A stretch of 64,000 nucleotides of DNA. Origin: Planctomycetota bacterium. Its GTDB lineage: Bacteria > Planctomycetota > J058 > JAJDCP01. Of this stretch, positions 36,181 to 45,651 are shown one piece after another. How positions within the stretch are numbered: the first letter of the stretch is position 1; each line of letters begins with the position of its first letter. The notes beneath the pieces were generated by a model that was given only the letters and a program-made list of their open reading frames with translations, made no database searches and was not told where the DNA came from. A program made the position numbers and the translations under genes. The stretch spans positions 36,234-100,233 of the forward strand of contig JAJDCP010000070.1 of assembly GCA_029260765.1 (NCBI GenBank), given 5' to 3'.

Positions 36181-37779
36181 TCAATCAGGGATGGTGATAT
36201 CGAACTTGCCCGGCGAGAAGGGAGGCAGGGTGTAATTGCCGTTCGCATCCAACTTGCCACGGAAAGTAGTTCCGTCGGGCAGCTTGGCCTCGAAAACGGC
36301 CCCGCTGAGCGGGATGTCGGTGTCACCGACGCAGGCATCGACCTTGGCTTGTGTGCGCACCTTGAGCAAGCCCGAGTTCGCCTCTTTGCCTTTCGCGGAG
36401 GCCTTGAAGAAAAAGTCTGCGGGTTGCAGCTCGCGGCCGTCCTGATAGGTGTAGACCCAGCCCGTTTTGGCCTCGTTGCCAGCCACTTCGCCTTGCTTCT
36501 CTTCGACGAACTTGGTCTTTCCTTGCGCATCGCGATGGAAAATCTTGAAGGCGACCGGGTCCCCGGGCTCGTAGTCGTAGGCCTCGACGTGCATCAGCAC
36601 CGCCTGATTCTCTTTGGCAAAGTCCTTCGACCAGGTCGCGCTGGACAAGACCGGCTCGGGCTTCTTGTCTTCTGCCTTCTCAGGCTTGACCTCCAGAGCT
36701 TCCTTCGAGCTTTGGCTGTCCTGTACCGGCGGAGGGGCGCCATCAGAGACCGCATTCCTCTCGACCGTAAAGAAGGACATGAACCCTTTTTTGTCGAAAA
36801 TGTGCTGCACAGACTGCAGGAAATACTTCCCCTCAAAACGCTTGCCAACCCCTTCGATGGCGACCACCGTGCCGGCGCGCAGTTTGGAGTTCCCTCGACA
36901 AGACCCCTCGCCGTGCACAAAGTCGAGCGAGTTCTCAGCCATGCAGGACTTCGCGTACTTCTCGCACTCTGTAGCGCTGCGCATCGCCTTGTCCGAAATG
37001 GTTCGGGTAGCTTTGCCGAACGCCTTGGTCGCCAACTCGACACCGACGGCGCTGCCGAGCTTGGGACCGACATCGGAGCTCGATGCCTTGCCGACGACTT
37101 CCGTCTTGGTTTCGGGGTCCCAGCCGCGCACCTGGATCTCGGACACCAGACCATAGGTGCTGAGGCGAGGACGGAAGCTGCTCAGCGTCTCGCCCCACTT
37201 GAGCGTGTCGACTTCGGCGCCTCCGCTCTTCTTTTTTCGGAACAGCAGCTTCTTCCCCTGAACCTTGACCTCATAGTTGTAGGGGCGTGCCCGCTCGCGC
37301 AGAAAATCGATGTTGGTCTGGTTGGATTGATAGACCCACTCGAATTTGGGCTGGGTCGCCTCAGCCTCGGCCGAAAGACCAGCGTCGCCGGCGACTTTGT
37401 CGCAGATCTCTGCATCGGTCATCTTGTTGAAGCTGCGATGGTAGAACGTGCGGCGCAGTCGATGCGAGCAGTCGAGCCCTGAAAACCACAGGGTGCTCTG
37501 GCCACGCACAGGAAATTCAACCTCACGCTTGAGGATCTCGCCTTCAAAGACGACCTTGGGCTCGTCACCGAGGTAGCCCATCTTGATGGTCACCTCCTTG
37601 CCCTCGACAAACTTGTCGCTATCCGACCAGAAGGCGTCGTTGTTCATCTCCACGCAGAAACTGTCGGCGTCTACACGGTCCTGCCAGACCGTTACGACGC
37701 GGACATCCTGCTTGGCCTGCGGAGGAAGCTCGGCGCCTCCAACGAGAATGGTGCAAATAGGGACGATCAGGTCGGCCAC
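36181..37779 (-). CDS. gpD/VgrG/Pvc8-type hub protein 3, 532 aa
   Basis: GTG start at 37779, 7 nt after the upstream gene, so probably co-transcribed with it. Residues about 1-350 are a hub domain (VPICTILVGGAELPPQAKQDV, FWSDSDKFVEGKEVTIKMGYLGDEP, SHRLRRTFYHRSF, QSNQTNIDFLRERARPYNYE). A Pro/Glu/Lys linker leads to a C-terminal beta domain of about 150 residues (HVEAYDYEPGDPVAFKIFH, RELQPADFFFKA, DTDIPLSGAVFEAKLPDG, GNYTLPPFSPGKFDI) that is homologous to the end of hub protein 1 and absent from hub protein 2. Hub proteins of this type assemble as trimers on the spike. Paralogy rather than copy-paste duplication is clear from the divergence. Confidence 0.87.
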   Translation of the reverse strand: MADLIVPICTILVGGAELPPQAKQDVRVVTVWQDRVDADSFCVEMNNDAFWSDSDKFVEGKEVTIKMGYLGDEPKVVFEGEILKREVEFPVRGQSTLWFSGLDCSHRLRRTFYHRSFNKMTDAEICDKVAGDAGLSAEAEATQPKFEWVYQSNQTNIDFLRERARPYNYEVKVQGKKLLFRKKKSGGAEVDTLKWGETLSSFRPRLSTYGLVSEIQVRGWDPETKTEVVGKASSSDVGPKLGSAVGVELATKAFGKATRTISDKAMRSATECEKYAKSCMAENSLDFVHGEGSCRGNSKLRAGTVVAIEGVGKRFEGKYFLQSVQHIFDKKGFMSFFTVERNAVSDGAPPPVQDSQSSKEALEVKPEKAEDKKPEPVLSSATWSKDFAKENQAVLMHVEAYDYEPGDPVAFKIFHRDAQGKTKFVEEKQGEVAGNEAKTGWVYTYQDGRELQPADFFFKASAKGKEANSGLLKVRTQAKVDACVGDTDIPLSGAVFEAKLPDGTTFRGKLDANGNYTLPPFSPGKFDITIPD

Positions 37780-37786
37780 GTTGTAT

Positions 37787-38452
37787 CTACCCGCCTCTTT
37801 GTTTCTTGAGCATGTCCAACATCGCCTTGGACGAACGGCCCTTCCACTCGCCCTCGGGCTTGTAGAGCAGGGCTGGAACCAGGCTGATCAGCATCAGCTT
37901 GCCGTTAAAGAACGCTGAGACCTCCGAAAAGCGCGCTCCCAAGGGCGCACCACGCGAGCGATAGACTGCAGCGATGTCGGGTGCAAAACGCGTGAACTTC
38001 TCGACCGTGGCCGGTGGCAGGTCGTTGCCGTCGACGTCTTCGAACTTGAAAAGCAACAACTTGCCCAGCTCTTCATGCAACTGCCCGAGCTTGGCCTCGG
38101 CCACCTCCCTCTTCTTGCGGAAGTGGATCGCGACATCCCAGCGGCGCGCGTGGACCTTGAAGTCCTTGGCCGACCAACGCAACTCCTGGTCGCCGTTGTC
38201 ATTGGCGTAGATCCAGTCGGAAGGGCTCTCAGGGAGATAGTCCCAACTGATCAACTTCTGCATGTCTTCGATGAAAGCAGCCTGATCGGCGCGCAGCGGC
38301 TCGGATTCGGCTGCGGTCAGCTTACTGAAGATGATCTTCGAATTCTGCAGCCCTGGAGTCCACTCTTTGCGAGCGCACAGCTGTAAGCGGCGAGGAATCT
38401 TCTCGAGCACCTCGTCATCGAGGTGCGAAGCCTTGGTTTCGGTCGCTGGCAC
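37787..38452 (-). CDS. Unrecognised 221-residue protein of the hub cluster
   Basis: No family was recognised. GTG 38452 is preceded by GGAG about 7 nt upstream. The sequence has few low-complexity stretches and two helices rich in Arg, Lys and Glu around HFRKKREVAEAKLGQLHEELGK; it is neither secreted nor membrane-bound by eye. It begins its own transcription unit with hub gene 3 (promoter at 38485-38513). A chaperone, adaptor or baseplate accessory for the hub would suit the position, but the sequence does not show it. Confidence 0.75.
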   Translation of the reverse strand: MPATETKASHLDDEVLEKIPRRLQLCARKEWTPGLQNSKIIFSKLTAAESEPLRADQAAFIEDMQKLISWDYLPESPSDWIYANDNGDQELRWSAKDFKVHARRWDVAIHFRKKREVAEAKLGQLHEELGKLLLFKFEDVDGNDLPPATVEKFTRFAPDIAAVYRSRGAPLGARFSEVSAFFNGKLMLISLVPALLYKPEGEWKGRSSKAMLDMLKKQRGG

Positions 38453-38484
38453 GTTGCGTCTCCAGGTGATGCGCCTGCACCCTC

Positions 38485-38513
38485 ATCATACTTTCCGCCC
38501 CTCGGTTTTCCAA
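38485..38513 (-). promoter_or_regulatory. Candidate promoter of the 221-residue protein and hub gene 3
   Basis: Minus-strand TTGGAA (38513-38508) and TATGAT (38490-38485) are separated by 17 nt, a good match to the general vegetative promoter pattern. It would give an independent unit downstream of the kinase gene. Confidence 0.55.
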
Positions 38514-38550
38514 CACAGCCGGGACAGGCGCGCTCATGGTTCAGATGGCC

Positions 38551-38577
38551 AATCCCGCGCGACCACCGCACGGGATT
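38551..38577 (-). terminator. Weak hairpin after the kinase gene
   Basis: AATCCCG (38551-38557) pairs with CGGGATT (38571-38577) around a 13-nt loop, about 30 nt after the kinase stop. No T tract follows, so it may not terminate transcription. Confidence 0.3.
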
Positions 38578-38605
38578 CCAGCACTGACAGATCAAGGGGC
38601 TTCGA

Positions 38606-41092
38606 TCAGCTCTTCTTCTTGCCGCCACCGAACAGGCCCTTGAGCCACGCCCAGAAGCCGCCCTTGGCCTTGCCCTTGCTCTCGATCGCGGGAATCACAT
38701 TCTGCTGCAGATCATCGAGGATCTCTCGGGCGGACTGGTAGCGGTCTTCTTTCTGCTTTTCGAGCTGCTTCATCACGACCCGCTCGATCTCCGGATGGAT
38801 CTCCAGCTTGTCGTTCAGCTCTTTGAAGGGAGGGGGCGGCTGCAAGATCTGCAGCCCGATGTACCCCATCGCGTTGGAGGCCTTGAAAGGCAGCTCACCC
38901 ATCAGCAGCTCGTAGAAAATGATCCCCAGAGAATACAAGTCGGAGCGCTCGTCGGTCTCATCGCCTGAACATTGCTCGGGAGACATGTATTGAGGCGTCC
39001 CGGAGATACGCCCAGCCATGGTCTGGTAGACCTCGTCCTTGTTCTCCATCAGGCGCGCGATGCCGAAGTCCATGATCTTGACAAGCTCTTTGCCCGAGCT
39101 GTCCTTGGTGATCATGATGTTCTCGGTCTTCAGATCGCGATGGATGATCTTGTTGTTGTGCGCAGCCTCCAGCGCCTCGAGGATCTGGCGCATGATCGAG
39201 ATCACACGCCTCGCCGGAATCGCACCCTCTTTCTCAAGAATGTCGGAGAGCTCGACGCCCTCGACACACTCCATCGCCATATAGAAGAATTCTTTGTCGT
39301 TCCCTGCATCGTAGATCTGCACGACGTTGGGATGCTGAAACCGGCTCTGCAGCATGATCTCGCGCTTGAAGCGCTCGAGATTCTCTTCGGACCCGATCAG
39401 GTGGGGCTGGATCAATTTGACCGCGCGGATGCGACGCAACATGGTGTGCTCGGTCTTGTAGACCTTGCCCATGCCGCCTTCGCCCAACATCTTGAGAAAC
39501 TTGTAGCGCTTGAACATCACCGTGCCGACGAGTGGATCGTTGGGATCGGTCCCACCACCGTTGTCGGGAGCGGCGATCTCTGCCCGACTGGTGACCATCG
39601 GTGTCGGAACTTCCGGGCGGCTCATCGGCGCTGGTGGGCGCTGCATCTGCGAGCCGATCGGAGCCGGCCGCTGGTGCTGCGTACCCTGAGGTTGGATCGT
39701 CGGCACCTCTGGTCGCGACGGCTGGACCGGCGGCACCTGCATATGCGGGGCAGTGCCCCTGGGCGCCATCGGACTTGGGTGCAGATCACCCTGCATGATC
39801 GCCATGGTCTGATTCTGCCCAGACAGCTTGTCGATGAGCTCGGCGGCGTCTTGCAGACGGAAATCGGGAGAAAACTGCGTCATGTCTTCGACGACTTCGG
39901 CGATGCGCGGGTCGATGCCTTCGAACTCGGTCAGATCTGGAAGCTCGTCTTCCTTGTTCATCACACGGTCGATCACCTTCTCAGGCGACTCAGCCTCAAA
40001 AGGCACCTCACCGCTGAGCATGTGGAAGAGCGTGACCCCCAACGAATAGATATCCGCGCGGATGTCCAAGGGTTTGGCTTCGATCTTCTCCGGGCTGCAG
40101 TAGTTGACGACACCCAACTGGATACCGTTCCCCTGCAAGGCTTCCGCAGGTGAGGGCTTCAAGCTGCCATAGTCGAGCAACTTGGCCATCCCCCGCCGAT
40201 TGACAATGATGTTGTCGGGCTTGATGTTCCCATGCAAGAGCTTGAACTGGTCTCCGGCATACTGCAGAGCACGGCTGATCTGCATCGCGATCTCTTGCGC
40301 TTCACGGCACTCGAAGGGCCCGTATTTCAGCAGCTGTTGGCTGACGGTCTCGCCCTCGACATACTCCATCACGACATAGGGGAACTCGTGCGCCATCCCG
40401 ACGTCATAGGTGTAGACGATGTTCGGATGGTTGAGCTTCTTGGCGATCGATCCGATCCGGTTCGCTTCAGCCCTCTTCTCCGCAGTCGATTGGCAAGCGG
40501 GGTTGGCGAACTTCAACGCGACGATCTTGGAATCGGCGAGGCGCTTTGCCTTGTACACGGCAGTGTTCACACTCTCGGCGATCAGATCCATGCGCTGGTA
40601 GCCCGCGACCTGAAGCCCCTGGCTCTCAACCATGCCCGCAATGCTCGGGCCGGGAGCTGGGCCGAGCACCGAATCGACGGTGAGCACGTCGGTGCGTAGC
40701 CTCTCCATCACTTCTTTGCGGATGAGGCTGTCCAACTCGGGCGTGAGGGCCGCGTTCTTGCGCAACAGCTGGCCGATCGTGATCTGAAAGCGTTGTTGCT
40801 TCTGTTGATCGAGCGCTTCTTCAACCACGGGAGTGGGGAGGCCGCGTGATTCCGCGGCACGAGCGTACATGACCTCGGCCCGCCGGAATTGTTCGAGCTG
40901 GGCCATGCGCACGGCCCATTGGGCCTTTTCCTTATCGAGCATCGCCTTCTGTACAAGCAGATTGACGAGCTTTACAGGCGCACCACTCGAAGCTCGCTGC
41001 TCCAGCTCATCAAAGCAATCCTGGAGCTGCTGCCGGGAGACAAGACCATGCTTGAGAAGAACCTTGGCAACAAAAAAATCTAGGTTGTCCAT
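38606..41092 (-). CDS. Ser/Thr pseudokinase-kinase tandem protein, 828 aa
   Basis: The N terminus (1-160) has repeated helical motifs (VLLKHGLVSRQQLQDCF) resembling MshEN/GspE-N segments. A first kinase fold (about 165-425) keeps VALK (Lys194) and Asp307 in DYG, but the catalytic HRD is HGN (287-289), with Asn for Asp, and the glycine loop is missing, so it is predicted inactive. A Pro/Gln/Met linker (about 430-520) leads to an active-looking kinase (about 528-790): GEGGMGKVY, AVKL (Lys559), HRDLKTEN (Asp653), DFG (675-677), GTPQYMSPEQ. The tail FWAWLKGLF with GGGKKKS may bind membranes. It probably phosphorylates threonines read by the nearby FHA proteins, as PpkA-Fha does in type VI systems; this is inference. 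Confidence 0.9.
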   Translation of the reverse strand: MDNLDFFVAKVLLKHGLVSRQQLQDCFDELEQRASSGAPVKLVNLLVQKAMLDKEKAQWAVRMAQLEQFRRAEVMYARAAESRGLPTPVVEEALDQQKQQRFQITIGQLLRKNAALTPELDSLIRKEVMERLRTDVLTVDSVLGPAPGPSIAGMVESQGLQVAGYQRMDLIAESVNTAVYKAKRLADSKIVALKFANPACQSTAEKRAEANRIGSIAKKLNHPNIVYTYDVGMAHEFPYVVMEYVEGETVSQQLLKYGPFECREAQEIAMQISRALQYAGDQFKLLHGNIKPDNIIVNRRGMAKLLDYGSLKPSPAEALQGNGIQLGVVNYCSPEKIEAKPLDIRADIYSLGVTLFHMLSGEVPFEAESPEKVIDRVMNKEDELPDLTEFEGIDPRIAEVVEDMTQFSPDFRLQDAAELIDKLSGQNQTMAIMQGDLHPSPMAPRGTAPHMQVPPVQPSRPEVPTIQPQGTQHQRPAPIGSQMQRPPAPMSRPEVPTPMVTSRAEIAAPDNGGGTDPNDPLVGTVMFKRYKFLKMLGEGGMGKVYKTEHTMLRRIRAVKLIQPHLIGSEENLERFKREIMLQSRFQHPNVVQIYDAGNDKEFFYMAMECVEGVELSDILEKEGAIPARRVISIMRQILEALEAAHNNKIIHRDLKTENIMITKDSSGKELVKIMDFGIARLMENKDEVYQTMAGRISGTPQYMSPEQCSGDETDERSDLYSLGIIFYELLMGELPFKASNAMGYIGLQILQPPPPFKELNDKLEIHPEIERVVMKQLEKQKEDRYQSAREILDDLQQNVIPAIESKGKAKGGFWAWLKGLFGGGKKKS

Positions 41093-41231
41093 GCTGACCT
41101 TGCTGATACCATCGCCCTAACCTGAGATCTGTCTCGGCTTTACAAAATGGCCATCCGACATGAGCCAGGTCAAGTCGAACCAGTCACCACCCGACTTCGG
41201 TCTGCTTCATAATGCAAGTGCTTCGCTCAGT

Positions 41232-41259
41232 AGTATATAGCCTCACTATGAAGTGTCAA
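41232..41259 (-). promoter_or_regulatory. Strong promoter of the kinase gene
   Basis: Minus-strand TTGACA (41259-41254) is a perfect -35; TATACT (41237-41232) lies 16 nt downstream, one mismatch from consensus. The predicted leader to ATG 41092 is about 130 nt, longer than at most genes here. Confidence 0.75.
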
Positions 41260-41343
41260 ATCAAAACGCGGCCTGTGGGGCCCGCTCCGCGAGGCTCCGC
41301 CCATTTTCCTCATGAAAAAGGCGCGAAAAATTCGCCCCACGTC

Positions 41344-41367
41344 CTCAGAATTCTGAGAGACTCAGAA
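41344..41367. repeat. Clustered palindromes near the kinase promoter
   Basis: CTCAGAATTCTGAG (41344-41357) is a perfect 14-bp palindrome, immediately followed by AGA and CTCAGAA, so TTCTGAG-AGA-CTCAGAA is a second perfect inverted repeat sharing the middle arm. An operator for a dimeric regulator is possible. Confidence 0.6.
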
Positions 41368-41479
41368 CCCTTGGGGCGGCGCGCTGTTTGGACACCAAGG
41401 AGGCCGACGACGGGCTGCTGACGAGGCCAACTGTCCCGGGATTGCGACCGTTGTTCGGCTCGCACCGCCGCCGCGATCC

Positions 41480-42277
41480 ATGCTGCTCTGTGCAGCTTCC
41501 ATGACTGGAGTCTCCAGGAAGGGCAGAACAGCGTTGCGAAGGCTCTCGACCCATCGGGGCAGGTTGGTCTACGGCATCCGCGACTCAGCCGCGTCCCGCC
41601 TTTGCATCGTACTGCTGCATGGCTTCGCCTCCTCGAGTCGCGCCTTCGAGCCGGCGTGGAGCGAGGCTGCGCTGGACGGCTGCGAGCTGCTGGTGCCCGA
41701 CCTGCCAGGTTTCGGCGCCAGCCCGGCCCTGGCTGAAGAGGCGATCCTCGAAACCAGCTGCAGCCTCCTGACAGAGCTGCTCGCACCGATCGAAAAGCGG
41801 CTTGTGCTGGTAGGCACAGGCAGTGGAGGCAACCTGGCATTCGACCTGGCAGCACGCCTTCCGCAGACCTGGGGGCTGGTGAGCCTCGACACGCCCCTGC
41901 GCTCGTTGGATGCCGAAGAGCTGGCCGAGGCCGCGCTGTGCGACGATATCGGCGCGTGGTTGCGGGAGCGCATCAGGACTTTGAGCGCCCAACAGACGCC
42001 CCAGGCCCGCCAACAACTCGGGATGCTGCTGCAGGCCGACCCGCGCAGCTGCCGCCAGCTGGCGCGCGAGTTGCTTGTGCGCCTCGGCGGGGACGAGGCA
42101 GCCCGCCTGGCCGGGTTGGCTTGCCGCCGCGCATGGTGGCAAAGCTGCGCATCCCTCGAAGCCAGCCGCGAGGCCGCCCAGGAGCGAGACATTCCCACGC
42201 TCGAAGCCTTGCCAGCTCTCGACGTGGAGCCGGCGGCGTTCTATGCCCAATTGCGGGAATTCTGCGCGCAGGAATAG
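41480..42277 (+). CDS. Alpha/beta-hydrolase family protein, 265 aa
   Basis: Start ATG 41480 is uncertain; ATG 41501 and later codons are possible and no strong ribosome site marks one. The core matches alpha/beta hydrolases: LCIVLLHGFASSSRAFEPAW (oxyanion-type HG loop), PDLPGFGASP, and the nucleophile elbow VGTGSGGNLAF with Ser in GTGSGG. A catalytic histidine near the C terminus is not evident, so activity is unsure. The substrate cannot be predicted. It is convergent with the large PGB-domain gene. Confidence 0.75.
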   Translation: MLLCAASMTGVSRKGRTALRRLSTHRGRLVYGIRDSAASRLCIVLLHGFASSSRAFEPAWSEAALDGCELLVPDLPGFGASPALAEEAILETSCSLLTELLAPIEKRLVLVGTGSGGNLAFDLAARLPQTWGLVSLDTPLRSLDAEELAEAALCDDIGAWLRERIRTLSAQQTPQARQQLGMLLQADPRSCRQLARELLVRLGGDEAARLAGLACRRAWWQSCASLEASREAAQERDIPTLEALPALDVEPAAFYAQLREFCAQE

Positions 42278-42324
42278 CGGAGATGCCCACAAGTAGCTTC
42301 TGCCAACCTCGCGGGCAGCTGGTC

Positions 42325-45300
42325 TCAGGTCGCGGCCTGCAGCCGCTTGCGCTCTTTCCAGCTGAGACGTTTCTGCTTCGGCGCAGCGGGCGTCTCCGCC
42401 TCCTCCGGCTGCGTCGCACTGGCAAGCGCCGTGCGTAGCAGGAATCGACGGTGGGCGGCGCGCACGATCAGCTTGCGCTCTTCTGCCGAGGGAGTCGCGT
42501 CGAGCAGCTCACGATAGAGCTCGCGCTCCGGCTCGACATCCAGCCAGCATCCCACCCGCCACCAGGCATCGAGGATGCGCGGAAGCAGGGCCCGGCGCGC
42601 AGCAGACAGCCCACCCAGACTCAAGCCCCGTGCGTGTCCCGCACCACTCTGAAGACGACGCCAGTCATCGACCAGCTCGTGCGCGGTCGCCACCAGGAAC
42701 TTCTGGTTCTTGGCCGAACCCGCCCACCGTGCAGCCAACAGGCGGATGCAGGCACCACTGGGGCGCGCATACCCTGGGTGCAGAGCGTCAGCCCGCACCA
42801 CTTCGCCCGGACGCAACCAGCTGTGCTGCAGCTCCTGCGAGTGGGCGAGCCCCTCGGCCAGGCGCAGCAGTCCGCGGGGCAACAAGCCCTCGAAGAACTC
42901 GAAGCCCAGCGCGAGCCGATCAGCGCTCGGCTCGACGCCCTCGACCTCAGGCACGTAGTCGACCTCAGGCACCTCTGCCGCCCGCAGCAGGGGCATCCGT
43001 TGTTGCAGGGCTGCCTTGAGCTCTGCCAATACCGCTTCGTGTTCCCCACCGGCACGCCACAAAGGCCGCAGAACCGCCTCGCGTTCTGCTCCGAGGAAAG
43101 GCACCGCTTTCGGCAGGTCCTCGAGCTCTTTGCCCCCCAGCGCACTCCCGAACAGGTCGCGCAGACCGGGGAAGTCCTCGCGCCGGACCGCTACTTGCGA
43201 GAACGCGAGCTGCAGGTGATCAAAGATCGAGACCAAGCGCGGCTCGGGAGATTCGAGGTCATAGAGAAAACCCGTCGAAGCCTCACCGAGCTTGTGCGCC
43301 AAAGCACCCGCCTGGATGGTGAAATCTTCCCGCCCACGTAGATGCTCAGCCAAGCGGTTCTCATCCGGCCCGAGCCGATGCTCGCCCTCGCCACGCGCCG
43401 CCTGAGCCAGCAAGAAGCTCAAGACCGGCTGCTCGAGGCGAGGCCCGAGCGTGCCTAGATGGATCCACGCGCAAAGCGCATGCTGCGCGGAGAGATAGAC
43501 CCGCCCCGCCAGGCCGAAGAACACACCGGCCGGCAGGCGCATCTGCTGAGGTCCGACAAACATCGCCCGACGCAGGTGCTCGGGCGGCAGAGAATGCGCC
43601 CCCTTGCCATCTTCGAAGTCCAGGCGTTTGGTGGCCCAGAGCCTTCCCTGCATCGCCTCGCCAAACTGCCGGGCGCCGTAGTCGACTTTTTGCCGCACCG
43701 CCTCCTGCCAGAAGGCGGGCACGCGACTCAAGGCCAGGCACAACCCTTCACGAGGCACGTCAAAGGGCGGCAGGCCGGCCCCATCGGGCCGCCGCGCGTC
43801 GAGCACCGCCACCTGCACGGCAGGCCAGAGCTGATCCTTCAACAAGCCCAGGCGCGCGAATGCGCCGTCCGCTTCCAGGACCGCGTCGAACAGACGCTCC
43901 GCCAACTCGAGCAGCTCGCCATGCGACCGGAAGCGGGCTTCCCCTCCCACTGTAGCCTGGTCCTCGGCCAACCACTCGAAGGACTGGCCCGAACGCAGCT
44001 GCCAGCTCTGCAGGCGCTCCTTCCGGTACGGAGTTGCTTCCTGCCCACCCAGCTCTGCAAACAGCACCTCGAGGCTGTGCAGACGCTGGTGCCGCAGCGC
44101 CTTCTCGTCCAGATCGGCCCGGGCGATGTCGTGCTTGAGCAGGCGCGCCCGCCGCTGCAGCCGCGCGGCCGCCTCACGCTTCTCTGGCAGGGCATGGCAG
44201 CGCGCATAAGCCTGCGCCAGCACTTCGAGATCCACCTCAGGATCGAGAGACTCGGCGATCAGGTCTTCGACGGCGGATTCGGGCTGCGGCAACGCCAAGC
44301 GCAAGCACAGGGCATCAGGCTTGCGCAGCAAGGGAGCCCCCGCATCCAGCTCAATCTCCGGAAAACTGGTCGTCCAGCGAGGCAAGGTCAGCTTGTCGAG
44401 CTCGACCTCGGCTGGCACCGAGCGGCCGTCCAGCGCTCGCAAACGGCAACTCTTCGGCGCCGCCAGCCAACCCTCGAGCACCCGCTGCAAGCTCGGCGGC
44501 CGCTCGACAACCCAACCGAACAGGTAGCGCACCTTGCCCTGCCCATCCTGGCCAGGACTGGCGGCGACTCCGTCGATACGTTCGGACCCGAACAGAAAGC
44601 CCTCGGCGTCCGTCGCGAACAGCTCGGCCCCCTCGGCCCCCTGCAGTGCGACGGCCCGGCGTCTGATCGGGCGCTTGGCTTCGTCCTCGAGGCGGATGGG
44701 CAGCAGTTGGGGGAGGCGGCTATCGCCTGGCGGGAGCGCGCCGTCTGCGATCAGAGCCTGCAAAGGACCCTTCTGTGCCCCCAGCAGCAGCCTCCATGGG
44801 CCATCCTCGTCGGCGACCTCCGAAACCAGCTCGGCACGTCCGTCCTTGAATTCCAACGCAAAGGTCTTCTCTTCTGCACCTTCGAGCTGAAGCTGATAGC
44901 TCTGCGCCGGCTCGCTCTTGGGCAGCAGAGCTTCGAGCCGCAGCAGGGGAATATCTCCCACCCGCCGAGTCAAGGAGATCCGTTCACGAGCCTGGATCCG
45001 GTCGCACTCGGACTCTTTCAGCTTGGACAACCGCGCATTGTCGAGGGGCCTGAAGCTGTAGTAGACGAAAAATTCGTCGTCGTCCATCATGAAGCCCGGC
45101 CGGCCATCACGCATCAGCCGCCCTTCAGCGTCGGTAACAAACGCCTCGGCGACAACGAAACCCGGTGTGTGCAGGCTGTCACAGTAGATGTGCGCATTGC
45201 GCACTGCCTCTCCGTTGTCTTCGAAGAACACGCGCGGATTGATGGCGAGCGTGCCAGGCGGCGTCGGCCCCGGCCGCAGAGCCCCTGGCTCATTGTCCTC

Positions 45301-45642
45301 AACGGCGGCGAGCTCGGTGGCCTCGGGCTTGGCCTCCCCAGCGATCTCTTCTGCAGGAGCCTCCTGGGGCGCGGCGTCTTCCAGCGCATCGGCTTCGTCT
45401 TCGCCCTGCACACGAAGACAAGCCTCGTGCAGGCTGTGCTTCAGCTTGCTGCTGGCGATGCCGTTGGGGCGCTGTCCAAGAGAGCGTTGGAAGGATTTAA
45501 CAGCCTCTTTGGTCTGGCGCGTACGCTTCCCATCGACGGCCCCAGGCGAGGTGTCGAGTTTTCCCTGCTCGTGGAGGTACGCAAGCCGTGCCTGCACGCC
45601 GATCAGGCTGTCGAACGGATGTGCTTCGAAGTTCGTAGCCAT
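42325..45642 (-). CDS. Large protein with N-terminal peptidoglycan-binding-like domain, 1,105 aa
   Basis: ATG 45642 is chosen; the frame runs open to 45738. Residues about 8-80 resemble a PGB_1 fold (GVQARLAYLHEQG, VDGKRTRQTKEAVKSFQRSLG). Residues 80-150 are Ala/Glu-rich and disordered. A beta-type region follows (about 155-250, FFEDNGEAVRNAHIYCDS), then about 850 mostly helical, Arg/Glu/Leu-rich residues not recognised, ending in a basic patch PKQKRLSWKERKRLQ. No signal peptide is visible. With the hub genes nearby it may be a cargo or effector, but no catalytic motif supports this. It is the first gene of the minus-strand block upstream of the kinase, and its own promoter may be almost leaderless. 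Confidence 0.75.
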   Translation of the reverse strand: MATNFEAHPFDSLIGVQARLAYLHEQGKLDTSPGAVDGKRTRQTKEAVKSFQRSLGQRPNGIASSKLKHSLHEACLRVQGEDEADALEDAAPQEAPAEEIAGEAKPEATELAAVEDNEPGALRPGPTPPGTLAINPRVFFEDNGEAVRNAHIYCDSLHTPGFVVAEAFVTDAEGRLMRDGRPGFMMDDDEFFVYYSFRPLDNARLSKLKESECDRIQARERISLTRRVGDIPLLRLEALLPKSEPAQSYQLQLEGAEEKTFALEFKDGRAELVSEVADEDGPWRLLLGAQKGPLQALIADGALPPGDSRLPQLLPIRLEDEAKRPIRRRAVALQGAEGAELFATDAEGFLFGSERIDGVAASPGQDGQGKVRYLFGWVVERPPSLQRVLEGWLAAPKSCRLRALDGRSVPAEVELDKLTLPRWTTSFPEIELDAGAPLLRKPDALCLRLALPQPESAVEDLIAESLDPEVDLEVLAQAYARCHALPEKREAAARLQRRARLLKHDIARADLDEKALRHQRLHSLEVLFAELGGQEATPYRKERLQSWQLRSGQSFEWLAEDQATVGGEARFRSHGELLELAERLFDAVLEADGAFARLGLLKDQLWPAVQVAVLDARRPDGAGLPPFDVPREGLCLALSRVPAFWQEAVRQKVDYGARQFGEAMQGRLWATKRLDFEDGKGAHSLPPEHLRRAMFVGPQQMRLPAGVFFGLAGRVYLSAQHALCAWIHLGTLGPRLEQPVLSFLLAQAARGEGEHRLGPDENRLAEHLRGREDFTIQAGALAHKLGEASTGFLYDLESPEPRLVSIFDHLQLAFSQVAVRREDFPGLRDLFGSALGGKELEDLPKAVPFLGAEREAVLRPLWRAGGEHEAVLAELKAALQQRMPLLRAAEVPEVDYVPEVEGVEPSADRLALGFEFFEGLLPRGLLRLAEGLAHSQELQHSWLRPGEVVRADALHPGYARPSGACIRLLAARWAGSAKNQKFLVATAHELVDDWRRLQSGAGHARGLSLGGLSAARRALLPRILDAWWRVGCWLDVEPERELYRELLDATPSAEERKLIVRAAHRRFLLRTALASATQPEEAETPAAPKQKRLSWKERKRLQAAT

Positions 45643-45651
45643 ACCCTTATC

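Larger units (their letters stand above)
41093..41479. other. 387-bp intergenic region between divergent kinase and hydrolase genes
   Basis: No gene was found. It holds the strong minus-strand promoter at 41232-41259, an AT-rich stretch near 41225-41270, and a cluster of CTCAGAA/TTCTGAG inverted repeats at 41344-41367. No clear plus-strand promoter for the hydrolase gene was seen. Confidence 0.7.
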
